Shown here one piece after another: positions 9,524-17,235 of a stretch of DNA of 64,000 nucleotides; the first letter of the stretch is position 1; every line of letters begins with the position of its first letter. This DNA comes from Bradyrhizobium sp. LTSP849 (GTDB taxonomy: Bacteria; Pseudomonadota; Alphaproteobacteria; Rhizobiales; Xanthobacteraceae). The stretch spans positions 124,001-188,000 of the forward strand of contig NZ_JYMR01000002.1 in assembly GCF_000938255.1 (NCBI RefSeq), written 5' to 3'. The translations under genes and the position numbers were made by a program. The notes below the pieces were generated by a model. That model saw nothing but the letters and a program-made list of their open reading frames with translations. It did not search any database and was not told the DNA's origin.

Positions 9524-10312
9524 TCAAGCGGCCTTTCGTCCCTTGATCGCCGTCGACCAGGCGTGAACCGTGATCTCTCCGGTCGCGCTTGCCGGCAGTC
9601 TGTCCTTCAGTCGGCGTTTCAGCTCCGCGCTCTCCGCATCCGACAGTTTCCCGACGATTCCGCTCGGGCTGCTCACGACCATGGATAGCCAATAATCGTC
9701 GAAGTCAGCGAAGGTGCGTTCGACGACAAGCTCGCGCGTCTCGACATCGCGGATGCCGAGCTCCGCCCAAAGCGCCTTCAGCGCTGCGAAACGCGAGACC
9801 TCCGCGCTCGGCGGACGTGCGGCCGGTTTGCCCATCGCGTCTATCTCCTCCCACAAATGCTGCGTAGGGGTGCCGCCGCGCATGACGTCCCAAGTGTAGG
9901 ACGCGACAATGCCGCCGGGCTTGGTGACGCGGAGCATTTCCGAGGCGCCCGTGCGCGGGTCGGGGACGAAGAACAGCACCAGCGCCATCACCGCGACGTC
10001 GAAGCGGTTGGCGTCGTAGGGAAGGGCCATCGCATCGCCAATCGACAGCTCGACCTGCTTTGCCGAGAACTTTTGGCGTGCAGTCTCAATTTGTGCGTCT
10101 GAGGGATCGATCGCGCAGACGGATGAAGGCGCGGACTTCGCAAGAATGAGCTCAGTGAACGCGCCGTTGCCGGCACCGACATCAACCCAGGCCTGTCCGG
10201 AGCCCGGCGCCAGCCAGTCGAGGAAAAGAGTCCCGGCCGAACGGCTCCAGGGCGCCATGAAGCGCTCGTAAGCCGCGCCATCGGTGAATTTGATCGGTTC
10301 GGGTGACGACAT
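9524..10312 (-). CDS. Class I SAM-dependent methyltransferase
   Basis: 262 aa. The SAM-binding motif I is WVDVGAGNGAFTE at about residues 40-52, with the acidic residue after strand 2 in CAIDPSD and a motif IV-like FDVAVMALVLFFVPDP. The fold is that of UbiE/methyltransf_11 proteins. Substrate unknown. It is a single gene, convergent with the upstream lipoprotein gene and divergent from the binding-protein gene at 10520. The short intergenic region to the right holds its promoter but no obvious operator. A quinone or small-molecule substrate is only a guess. Confidence 0.85.
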   Translation of the reverse strand: MSSPEPIKFTDGAAYERFMAPWSRSAGTLFLDWLAPGSGQAWVDVGAGNGAFTELILAKSAPSSVCAIDPSDAQIETARQKFSAKQVELSIGDAMALPYDANRFDVAVMALVLFFVPDPRTGASEMLRVTKPGGIVASYTWDVMRGGTPTQHLWEEIDAMGKPAARPPSAEVSRFAALKALWAELGIRDVETRELVVERTFADFDDYWLSMVVSSPSGIVGKLSDAESAELKRRLKDRLPASATGEITVHAWSTAIKGRKAA

Positions 10313-10519
10313 CTGAGATCTCCCCTAAAAATGACCTATCCAAATATCCTTGGGGCCGAAAAGGCCGGTCCCTGTTTCGTAGCATGGTGCCGCGCGGCGC
10401 GCGACGGGCCGCAGCAAATTTGCCCAGCCTGACATTTTCCGATGTGCAACACGGCTTGCATCTATCGAATGCCGCGCCCGGACGGTTACAGTGCTGCCAT
10501 ACGCTATTGGGGACGGGGC

Positions 10520-11515
10520 ATGAGACGGCGCGAATTCATTGCCGGATTAACGGCTACTGTGGCCGCGCCGCCGGGCGCGCGAGGGCAGCCGGCCAAACAG
10601 GTACGCCGTGTCGGCGTGCTCGTCGGCCTTGCGGCAAACATCGATGTGCCGGTGGCAAAGGCCTTCCTCAAGCCGTTCCGCGAGGCCATGGGAAAAGTGG
10701 GCTGGGTCGAGGACGGCAATGTCCACATCGACTACCGCTTCGGCGGCGCGTTGTCCGATCTTGCCAACACGCGTGCGTCCGCCGCTGAGCTCGTGGCGTT
10801 GGCGCCCGAGGTGATCTATGCCCAGGGCTTGCCGGCGACGCTGGCGCTGCGGCAGCAGACCACGACGATTCCGATCGTGTTCACGCAGGTGATCGATCCG
10901 GTCGGCTTCAAGCTTGCCGACAGCCTCGGACATCCCGGCGGCAACATCACCGGCTTCGTCACCTGGGATTTCGAGATCGGCGGCAAATGGATGCAGCTGT
11001 TGCGCGAGCTTGCTCCGAAACTTGCCCGCGTAGCGATCCTCTTCAATCCGGATACCGCGCCTTATGCGCCAGGCATTGTCGCCGCGGCGAGGGATGCTGC
11101 ATCCGGAGTAGAGGTGGTCGAGATGCGGACGCATAATGACGGCGAGACCGAAGCACAGCTCGAGGCGCTCGGCCGCACGCCGAACAGCAGCCTGCTCGTC
11201 ATTCCAGAACCCTTCACCAACGGGCATCGCGACCACATCGTTGCCCAATGCGCGCGCTTTCGCGTGAACGCCCTGAATTCCGTGTTGGGCGCCGTCGATG
11301 GCGGGGCGCTGATGTCTTACACATTCGTCTGGGACGAGCTTGTCAGCGCGCCCGTCGACTATATCGATCGCATTCTGAAAGGGGCCTCGCCGCACGATCT
11401 ACCGATTCAGGCGCCCCACCGTTACGAGCTGGTCATCAATCTGAAGACGGCCAAGGCGCTCGGCGTCGATGTGCCGCCCGTGCTGCTCGCTCGTGCCGAT
11501 CGCGTCATCGAGTAG
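10520..11515 (+). CDS. Orphan ABC-transporter substrate-binding protein (COG2984/TrpX-like family)
   Basis: 331 aa from the ATG preceding MRRREFIAGL, a twin-arginine-type signal that ends near GARGQ. The rest matches the family of periplasmic binding proteins abundant in Bradyrhizobium: VRRVGVLVG near the mature start, AFLKPFREAMGKVGWVEDGN, a PIVFTQVIDPVG strand-turn, and LGHPGGNITGF. Related proteins bind tryptophan, tyrosine or other small ligands; the ligand here is unknown. No permease or ATPase gene lies next to it, so it is an orphan. An in-frame upstream extension exists but lacks a signal sequence and was not used. Confidence 0.82.
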   Translation: MRRREFIAGLTATVAAPPGARGQPAKQVRRVGVLVGLAANIDVPVAKAFLKPFREAMGKVGWVEDGNVHIDYRFGGALSDLANTRASAAELVALAPEVIYAQGLPATLALRQQTTTIPIVFTQVIDPVGFKLADSLGHPGGNITGFVTWDFEIGGKWMQLLRELAPKLARVAILFNPDTAPYAPGIVAAARDAASGVEVVEMRTHNDGETEAQLEALGRTPNSSLLVIPEPFTNGHRDHIVAQCARFRVNALNSVLGAVDGGALMSYTFVWDELVSAPVDYIDRILKGASPHDLPIQAPHRYELVINLKTAKALGVDVPPVLLARADRVIE

Positions 11516-11521
11516 TCAGAC

Positions 11522-13384
11522 CTACCCCGCCGCCTCGTCATACTGTGTGCTCGCCTCTAACCATTGCTCCTCGGCGCGCGCCAGCGCGTCCGCGGCATTC
11601 GCGCGTGCCTTCGACAGTTGCGCGGCCTGCTTGGGATCGCGCGTAAAAATGTCGGGAAGCGCCAGCGCGGTGTCGATCTTGGCGATGATCTCGCTGACGC
11701 GGGCGATCTCGGATTCGGCTTCCGCGATGCGCTTCTTCAGCGGGCCGCGATTATCTGATCTCGCGCGCTGCGGTTTCTCGCTCGTGGCACTGCGCTCGCG
11801 CGGGGCGGCTTCCGCGTTGCGCGAGGACAGCACCAGGCGGCGGTATTCGTCGAGGTCGCCATCGTAATTGGTCACGGTGCGGTCGGCGACGATCCAGAGC
11901 TGATCGGCGCAAGACTCGATCAGGTAGCGGTCGTGCGAGACCATGATGATCGCGCCGGGAAATTCGTTGATCGCCTCGGCAAGCGCGGCGCGGCTGTCGA
12001 TGTCGAGATGGTTGGTCGGCTCATCCAGGATGATCATGTTGGGGCCGAAGAAGGTGGCAAGCCCCAACAGCAGCCGCGCCTTTTCGCCGCCCGACAATTT
12101 TCCCACCTTGGTGTCGGCCGCCTTGCCGGAAAAGCCGATCGCGCCGGCGCGCGCCCGCACCTTTGCTTCGGGCGCATCGCCCATCAGCTTGCGCACGTGA
12201 TCGTAGGTGGAGGCGTCCTCGTTCAGCTCGTCGAGCTGATGCTGGGCGAAATAGGCGATCGACAGCTTGTCGGCGCGCGTCACCTTGCCGGAGAACGGCG
12301 CGAGCCGTCCGGCGAGCAGCTTGACCAGCGTCGATTTGCCGTTGCCATTGGCGCCCAGCAGCGCGATGCGGTCGTCATTGTCGATGCGCAGCGTGACGCG
12401 GCCGAGCACCGGCGTTGCCGGATCGTAGCCGACAGAGACGTTGTCGGCGGCGATGATCGGCGGCGACAGCAGCTTCTCCGGCGCCGGGAAGGTGATCTCG
12501 CGGACGTCCTGGGTCACCAGCGCATTGATCGGCTTCAGCCGCTCCAGCATTTTGACGCGGGATTGAGCCTGGCGTGCCTTCGACGCCTTGGCCTTGAAGC
12601 GGTCGACAAAGGCTTGCAGGCGGGCCCGCTCGGCCTCCTGGCGCTTGACCGCCTTGGCATCGAGCAGCTCGCGCGTGGCTCGCTGCTCTTCGAAGGAGGA
12701 GTAGGTGCCCTTGTAGAGTGTGAGCTTGCTGCGCTCCAGATGCAGGATCTGGTCGACGGAGCTTTCGAGCAGGTCGCGGTCATGGCTGATCACGATCACC
12801 GTGCGCGGATAATGCGCGAGATGATCCTCGAGCCACAGCGTGCCTTCGAGATCGAGATAGTTGGTAGGCTCGTCGAGCAGCAACAGGTCGGGCGCCGCGA
12901 ACAGCGTTGCGGCCAGCGCGACGCGCATGCGCCAGCCGCCGGAGAATTCGGCGCAGGGGCGCAGCTGATCGGCAGCTGAAAAGCCGAGGCCGGAGAGGAT
13001 CGCGGCCGCTCTGCTCGGGGCCGAATGCGCGTCGATGTCGACGAGCCGGGTCTGGATCTCCGCGATCCGGTGCGGATCGATCGCGCTCTCCGCTTCGTGC
13101 AGCAACGCATCGCGTTCGAGGTCGGCCTTGAGCACGACCGAGATCAGGCTTTCGGGGCCGTTCGGCGCTTCCTGCGCCAGGCTGCCGACGCGCCAGCGTG
13201 GCGGCAAGGTGACTGTGCCGTGTTCGGCCGCAAGCTCGCCGCGGATTACCTTGAACAGCGTCGACTTGCCGGTGCCATTACGCCCGACCATGCCAACGCG
13301 CGAGCCGGGCGTGATCTGCACGGAGCTCTGGTCGATCAGAAGGCGTCCGGCGAGACGGATGGAGAGGTCGGTGATGGACAGCAT
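11522..13384 (-). CDS. ABC-F family ATPase (Uup/YheS type)
   Basis: 620 aa with two ABC cassettes and no membrane segments. Cassette 1 has GRNGTGKSTL (Walker A), FSGGWRMRV (signature) and LLLLDEPTNYLD (Walker B). Cassette 2 has GANGNGKSTL, LSGGEKARL and MIILDEPTNHLD. A linker of about 80 residues separates them (the P-site tRNA interaction motif region of ABC-F proteins), and the C-terminal ~100 residues are a charged coiled coil ending near ARAEEQWLEASTQYDE. ABC-F proteins act on the ribosome rather than in transport; the C-terminal coil and cassette order resemble YheS/Uup more than EttA, but I cannot settle the subfamily. Confidence 0.93.
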   Translation of the reverse strand: MLSITDLSIRLAGRLLIDQSSVQITPGSRVGMVGRNGTGKSTLFKVIRGELAAEHGTVTLPPRWRVGSLAQEAPNGPESLISVVLKADLERDALLHEAESAIDPHRIAEIQTRLVDIDAHSAPSRAAAILSGLGFSAADQLRPCAEFSGGWRMRVALAATLFAAPDLLLLDEPTNYLDLEGTLWLEDHLAHYPRTVIVISHDRDLLESSVDQILHLERSKLTLYKGTYSSFEEQRATRELLDAKAVKRQEAERARLQAFVDRFKAKASKARQAQSRVKMLERLKPINALVTQDVREITFPAPEKLLSPPIIAADNVSVGYDPATPVLGRVTLRIDNDDRIALLGANGNGKSTLVKLLAGRLAPFSGKVTRADKLSIAYFAQHQLDELNEDASTYDHVRKLMGDAPEAKVRARAGAIGFSGKAADTKVGKLSGGEKARLLLGLATFFGPNMIILDEPTNHLDIDSRAALAEAINEFPGAIIMVSHDRYLIESCADQLWIVADRTVTNYDGDLDEYRRLVLSSRNAEAAPRERSATSEKPQRARSDNRGPLKKRIAEAESEIARVSEIIAKIDTALALPDIFTRDPKQAAQLSKARANAADALARAEEQWLEASTQYDEAAG

Positions 13385-13441
13385 GCGGCCTTGTCACCGC
13401 AGCCGCGATCAAACGCAACCCGTTTTTCTATGTCCCGTCGA

Positions 13442-13621
13442 TCAGTGCGGGCCACTATCGCGGTCGCGCCTCTTCAACTCGTCAAGGAGCTGTTCGAGAT
13501 GCGTCGGGAGCCGGGGGTCGGGGCGAAGGCTCTGCTGAAGCCGTTCGCCCACGGCATCGCAAATCGAGCGACTGGTCCGCCGGTCGATCTGTTCGCTGTC
13601 ATTGGCGAAAAGGCCAGTCAT
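13442..13621 (-). CDS. Small hypothetical protein (59 aa)
   Basis: An ATG-initiated reading frame of 59 codons, MTGLFANDSEQIDRRTSRSI at the start and LKRRDRDSGPH at the end. It is hydrophilic, mostly helical-looking, with charge-balanced composition (CDAVGERLQQSL, THLEQLLDELKRR) more typical of a real small protein than of chance GC-rich frames. It lies just upstream of the ABC-F gene on the same strand, 57 bases away, and could be co-transcribed with it. No function is recognised. The opposite-strand frame over the same bases has poorer composition. Confidence 0.5.
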   Translation of the reverse strand: MTGLFANDSEQIDRRTSRSICDAVGERLQQSLRPDPRLPTHLEQLLDELKRRDRDSGPH

Positions 13622-13754
13622 TGTGAGGTTCCGTGTTCTCTAGGTAACGATACGGTACCAAGTCATTGGCCCCCGAAATGGTTTCGCCAAGCGTCGGGAA
13701 TGCCCGGCATTCTAGTAAAAATTGTATGAATTCGCCGTATCTGCCCAAAAACAA

Positions 13755-13812
13755 GGCCCCGGCGGGGGGACGCCGGGGCCTCGCTTGGAAGGTACCGTGG
13801 GGGCGCGGTACC
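13755..13812 (-). terminator. Rho-independent terminator (plus a second hairpin) of the Gly-rich protein gene
   Basis: A perfect 10-bp stem, GGCCCCGGCG / CGCCGGGGCC (13755-13764 and 13771-13780), read on the minus strand is followed by TTGTTTTT: a classical intrinsic terminator. Just before it, GGTACCG / CGGTACC (13791-13797 and 13806-13812) forms a second hairpin. Both lie directly downstream of the minus-strand gene that ends at 13835. Confidence 0.8.
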
Positions 13813-13834
13813 TGAGGGAAGGTGCTGTCGGGCT

Positions 13835-14080
13835 TCAGTAGCAGCGGTTGATCAGCCTCCAGCGGGGTCCCCAGGGGGTCGGGACCAGCCGGCGCACATA
13901 GCAGCCGCCATAACCGTAGGAGACGGGGGCTGAGAAGCGCGGTCCGCCCCAGCCGTAGCCGCCGCCGTGCCAACCGCCACCGCCCCAGCCGCCATGCCAG
14001 TGAGCGGAGGCGGAGGTTGGTGCCAGCGCGGCACCAATCGCGACCGCGGCGACTGCAGCAAGCGAAAGTTTCCTCAACAT
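13835..14080 (-). CDS. Small secreted Gly/Trp/His-rich protein
   Basis: 81 aa. Residues 1-26 are a signal peptide (MLRKLSLAAVAAVAIGAALA, cleavage after ASA). The mature protein starts HWHGGWGGGGWHGGGYGWGG, a glycine-rich run with alternating aromatic and His residues, and ends with a short conserved-looking tail containing two Cys (GGCYVRR and INRCY). Similar small proteins are widespread in Bradyrhizobium and their function is unknown; metal binding by His/Gly repeats or surface association is possible but unproven. GGAG precedes the ATG, and strong hairpins follow the gene. Confidence 0.75.
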   Translation of the reverse strand: MLRKLSLAAVAAVAIGAALAPTSASAHWHGGWGGGGWHGGGYGWGGPRFSAPVSYGYGGCYVRRLVPTPWGPRWRLINRCY

Positions 14081-14403
14081 GATGATCTCCTGAAAACTGC
14101 CGGCGCGGGGCTATCGCGTCGATGGAAAGGCCTCCCGAAACGGTCCGCCTCGGGAGGAGGCTTTGGTTTCGATGGACTTGACGTTACCCCGGCGAGGCTG
14201 AACCAAAGCCTGATGAAGCCTTCAGATTGGGTTCATCTGGGTGAAATCGTTGTAATCCATGTTGGAATTCGGCCGGGAATTCGGGTCTTGGCCCTGCGGC
14301 GAAGCGCCCGTGGGCTGCTGCGGCGGTCGCTTGCCGTATCGCGAAGGCGCCGATATAAGCCCGGCAACTCCGAACCACCGCTTTCTCCTTCAAGGACAAG
14401 ATC
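14081..14403. promoter_or_regulatory. Divergent intergenic region with a strong hairpin (14131-14157)
   Basis: 323 bases between the minus-strand Gly-rich gene and ndk. It must contain both promoters. The one clear structure is a near-perfect hairpin: CCTCCCGA at 14131-14138 and TCGGGAGG at 14150-14157, extended outward by AAAGG and GGCTTT with one bulge. It lies in the probable leader of the Gly-rich gene. No convincing coding sequence is visible here. The segment 14300-14400 gives ndk an AGGACAAG ribosome-binding region before its ATG. Confidence 0.45.
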
Positions 14404-14826
14404 ATGGCCATCGAACGCACTTTCTCGATCATCAAGCCCGACGCGACCGCGCGTAACCTGACCGGCGCCGTGAACGCCGTGATCGAGAAAGCGGGCCTGC
14501 GCATTGTCGCGCAGAAGCGCATCCACATGACCAAGGAACAGGCCGAGACCTTCTACGCGGTCCACAAGGCCCGCCCGTTCTTCGGTGAGCTCGTCGAGTT
14601 CATGACCTCGGGCCCGGTCGTGGTCCAGGTGCTGGAAGGCGAGGGCGCCGTTGCCAAGTACCGCGACGCGATGGGTGCGACCGATCCGTCGAAGGCGGCC
14701 GACGGCACCATCCGCAAGCTCTACGCAAAGTCGATCGGCGAAAACTCGGCTCACGGCTCGGACGCCACGGAGACCGCCGCGATCGAGATCGCGCAGTTCT
14801 TCTCGGGCAACGAGATCGTCGGCTAA
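14404..14826 (+). CDS. ndk: Nucleoside diphosphate kinase
   Basis: 140 aa, the standard length. It opens [18 protein letters not shown] and has the active-site histidine in [13 protein letters not shown] at about residue 117, plus the RDAMGATDP loop. The enzyme transfers the gamma phosphate of ATP to NDPs and dNDPs by a phosphohistidine ping-pong mechanism in the cytosol. It stands alone upstream of a TerC-family gene with 39 bases between, possibly sharing a transcript. All key residues are present. Confidence 0.97.
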   Translation: MAIERTFSIIKPDATARNLTGAVNAVIEKAGLRIVAQKRIHMTKEQAETFYAVHKARPFFGELVEFMTSGPVVVQVLEGEGAVAKYRDAMGATDPSKAADGTIRKLYAKSIGENSAHGSDATETAAIEIAQFFSGNEIVG

Positions 14827-14865
14827 AAGCCGATAAGTTAAGTCGACGGGGCGAAAGGACTGATT

Positions 14866-15714
14866 GTGAACTGGCTCTGGCAGATCTTCGATCCCGCCAC
14901 GATCGGGGCATTCTTCACCCAGTTTCGCAGTGAGATGGCCGAACCGACCTTCTGGGTCGCGGTCGGCAAGATCATCTGGATCAACATCCTGCTCTCCGGC
15001 GACAACGCGCTGGTGATTGCGCTGGCCTGCCGCGGCCTGAAGCCGCGGCACCGGCTTTGGGGCATGGTGCTCGGCGCCGGCGCCGCAGTGCTGCTGCGGA
15101 TCATCTTCACCGGCATCGTCGTGAGCCTGATGGAGTTGCCGTACCTCAAGCTGGTCGGCGGTCTCGCACTGATCGTGATCGCGGCAAAGCTGCTCGTGCC
15201 GGAAAATGAGGACGAGGACGGCGTCGAGTCCGCTTCGCATCTGTGGCAGGCGGTGCAGATCGTCGTCGTCGCCGACATCGTGATGAGTCTCGACAATGTC
15301 ATCGCGGTCGCCGCCGCTGCCAATGGCAGTGTGCCCCTCTTGGTGCTCGGCCTAGCCATCAGCGTTCCCCTGATCGTCGCAGGCGCGGCGCTGATCATGG
15401 CGCTGCTCTCGAAGCTGCCTTTCCTGGTCTGGGCCGGCGCGGCGCTGCTCGGCTGGATCGCGGGCGAGGTGATCGCAACCGATCCCGGCATCGCACCGAA
15501 GCTTCACACGCTATCCGAAGGTCCGTTCGGCGCCTCGCTGGACAACATGCTCGGCAGCCTGCACATCTCGCCGCAATTTGCCCATGGCGGCGGTGGCGCC
15601 GAATATCTGTTCGCCGCGCTCGGTGTCGTGGTCGTGCTGGTCGTCGGCTCGATCTGGCGCCGGCGCAGGCTGAGCCACGCCGCACTCGAGCACGCAAAAG
15701 CCTCTGCGGAATAA
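14866..15714 (+). CDS. TerC/YjbE-family integral membrane protein
   Basis: 282 aa from a GTG with GAAAGGA upstream. Seven to eight membrane segments are visible. The family-defining acidic repeats occur twice: INILLSGDNALVIALA near residue 45 and DIVMSLDNVIAVAAAA near residue 140, with the charged cytoplasmic loop PENEDEDGVES between. TerC-family proteins are implicated in metal (Mn, tellurite-linked) homeostasis and in metallation of exported proteins. The C-terminal part has a longer periplasmic loop and a final Arg-rich cytoplasmic tail (WRRRRLSHAA). I saw no riboswitch in front of it. Exact ion unknown. Confidence 0.85.
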   Translation: MNWLWQIFDPATIGAFFTQFRSEMAEPTFWVAVGKIIWINILLSGDNALVIALACRGLKPRHRLWGMVLGAGAAVLLRIIFTGIVVSLMELPYLKLVGGLALIVIAAKLLVPENEDEDGVESASHLWQAVQIVVVADIVMSLDNVIAVAAAANGSVPLLVLGLAISVPLIVAGAALIMALLSKLPFLVWAGAALLGWIAGEVIATDPGIAPKLHTLSEGPFGASLDNMLGSLHISPQFAHGGGGAEYLFAALGVVVVLVVGSIWRRRRLSHAALEHAKASAE

Positions 15715-15717
15715 GCC

Positions 15718-17220
15718 TCAGCGCCGGACGATCGAGCCTGCGCGGCCGATCAGGCGGGCGAGCTGCTTGAAGCGGCTGCCGACGCGGTCGGCGACGAGAT
15801 CGCCGAGCCGGTGCTCGAACACCAGCATCAATTTGCGGCCCTGGCTGCGGAAATGCGTGGCCGGCAGCACGCCCGGCCGCGCTGCCGAGATCAGATGCGC
15901 GACACGGAACGCCGCGCCGAGCAGACGGGCGCGTTCGAGCTGCGCCGGAGTCAGCAGCTCCTGCATCGTCAGCGGCGGCTGGTTTTCCTCACTCAGGCCT
16001 GCATAGCGATAGAACACCGACAGCCCGACAAAGGCGCGCTCGATGTGGGTGATTGCGCCGAAATTGCCGTTGACGACGAGGCTGAGCGTCTGCTCGCCGC
16101 GATGGTCGGGATGCACGCGCCAGCCGATGTCGGAGAGCAGGCAGGCGGCATGGCGCAGGCGGCGGTCCTCCTCGGTCTCGCGCAGCTTGACCACGCGCAC
16201 GAGGCGGTCGGTCCAGCCGATCAGCTCGCGGGCATGGCGCGCCGAGCGCGAGAGCAGCTGGTTCAGCTCCTCCGCCGCGCAGATCAGCCCATCCTTGTTG
16301 CGCTCGGTCTCCGACAGCTTCTCGTGCAGCAGGCCCTCGCGCACACCGAAGGTCGAGAACACGATGGTCTTGGGCTTCGCCACGCGGATGATGTGTTCGA
16401 GCACCAGCGCTGCATAAGTGAGGAGAGGGCGCCGCGCATCCGCGACGATCTCGATGTCGGCGAGCATGTCGACGGCCGCAAGACGACGCAGACGGCGCGA
16501 GAAGTCGAGCGCTTCAGCCGCGGAGATGGAGTAGCCGTGCATCACCTGGAGCGGATAGCCGCTCTGGATGATGTGGATGCGCGCGAGTGCGCGCCAGGTG
16601 CCGCCGACCGCATAGAAGCTGCGGCCGCTGCCCGCCTTGAGCTGCGGCACCTCGTCGAGCGCCTCACGCACGATGCGGTCGGCGCGCTTGAGCGATTTGT
16701 GGGCGAGATCCTGGAGCGCGAGGCCGCCGAGCGGCAAGGTTATGCCGCTGCGCGCGCTGTTCCTGCGCACGTCGATCAGTTCGAGCGAGCCGCCGCCGAG
16801 ATCGCCGACGATGCCGTCGGGATGATGGATGCCGGAGATCACGCCGAGCGCCGACAGCCGCGCCTCGCGCGGGCCGGACAGGATCTCGATCTTTACGGCG
16901 CAGATGCGCTCGGCCTTCGCAATGAAGTCGGGACCGTTGGAGGCGTCGCGGCACGCGGCGGTCGCGATCGCGAACACGCGGCCGACTTGCATCACCCGGC
17001 ACAGCGCGCGAAACCGCTTGAGTGAGGTCAGCGCCTTGTCGACGGCGTCGGGCGCAAGCAGCCCCGTGCTCTGCACCTCACGCCCGAGGCCGCACAGCGT
17101 CTTCTCGTTGAAGATCGGAATGAGGCTCCGCGTCAGTCCCTCGTAGACGACGAGACGAACTGAGTTGGAGCCGATATCGATGACAGCGACGCTCGAGCCG
17201 CGCTTGCGCGGCCGCGTCAC
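15718..17220 (-). CDS. ppx: Exopolyphosphatase / Ppx-GppA phosphatase
   Basis: 500 aa from a GTG start. The ASKHA ATPase-like fold is shown by VAVIDIGSNSVRLVVYE (phosphate 1) and IVGDLGGGSLELIDV (phosphate 2); a helical HD-like C-terminal domain follows, with HAACLLSDIGWRVHPDHRG. It hydrolyses inorganic polyphosphate from the chain end, or pppGpp in the GppA branch. It begins 15 bases after ppk, so synthesis and breakdown of polyphosphate are encoded on one transcript, a common proteobacterial arrangement. Sequence alone cannot separate Ppx from GppA, but the ppk neighbour favours Ppx. Confidence 0.93.
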   Translation of the reverse strand: MTRPRKRGSSVAVIDIGSNSVRLVVYEGLTRSLIPIFNEKTLCGLGREVQSTGLLAPDAVDKALTSLKRFRALCRVMQVGRVFAIATAACRDASNGPDFIAKAERICAVKIEILSGPREARLSALGVISGIHHPDGIVGDLGGGSLELIDVRRNSARSGITLPLGGLALQDLAHKSLKRADRIVREALDEVPQLKAGSGRSFYAVGGTWRALARIHIIQSGYPLQVMHGYSISAAEALDFSRRLRRLAAVDMLADIEIVADARRPLLTYAALVLEHIIRVAKPKTIVFSTFGVREGLLHEKLSETERNKDGLICAAEELNQLLSRSARHARELIGWTDRLVRVVKLRETEEDRRLRHAACLLSDIGWRVHPDHRGEQTLSLVVNGNFGAITHIERAFVGLSVFYRYAGLSEENQPPLTMQELLTPAQLERARLLGAAFRVAHLISAARPGVLPATHFRSQGRKLMLVFEHRLGDLVADRVGSRFKQLARLIGRAGSIVRR

Positions 17221-17235
17221 GTCAGCAATCCCCGA

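Noticed and set aside
13478..13729. Plus-strand frame over the small 59-aa gene
   Set aside because: Composition (clusters of Pro, Cys, Trp at the end) and lack of start signals are worse than those of the minus-strand frame.
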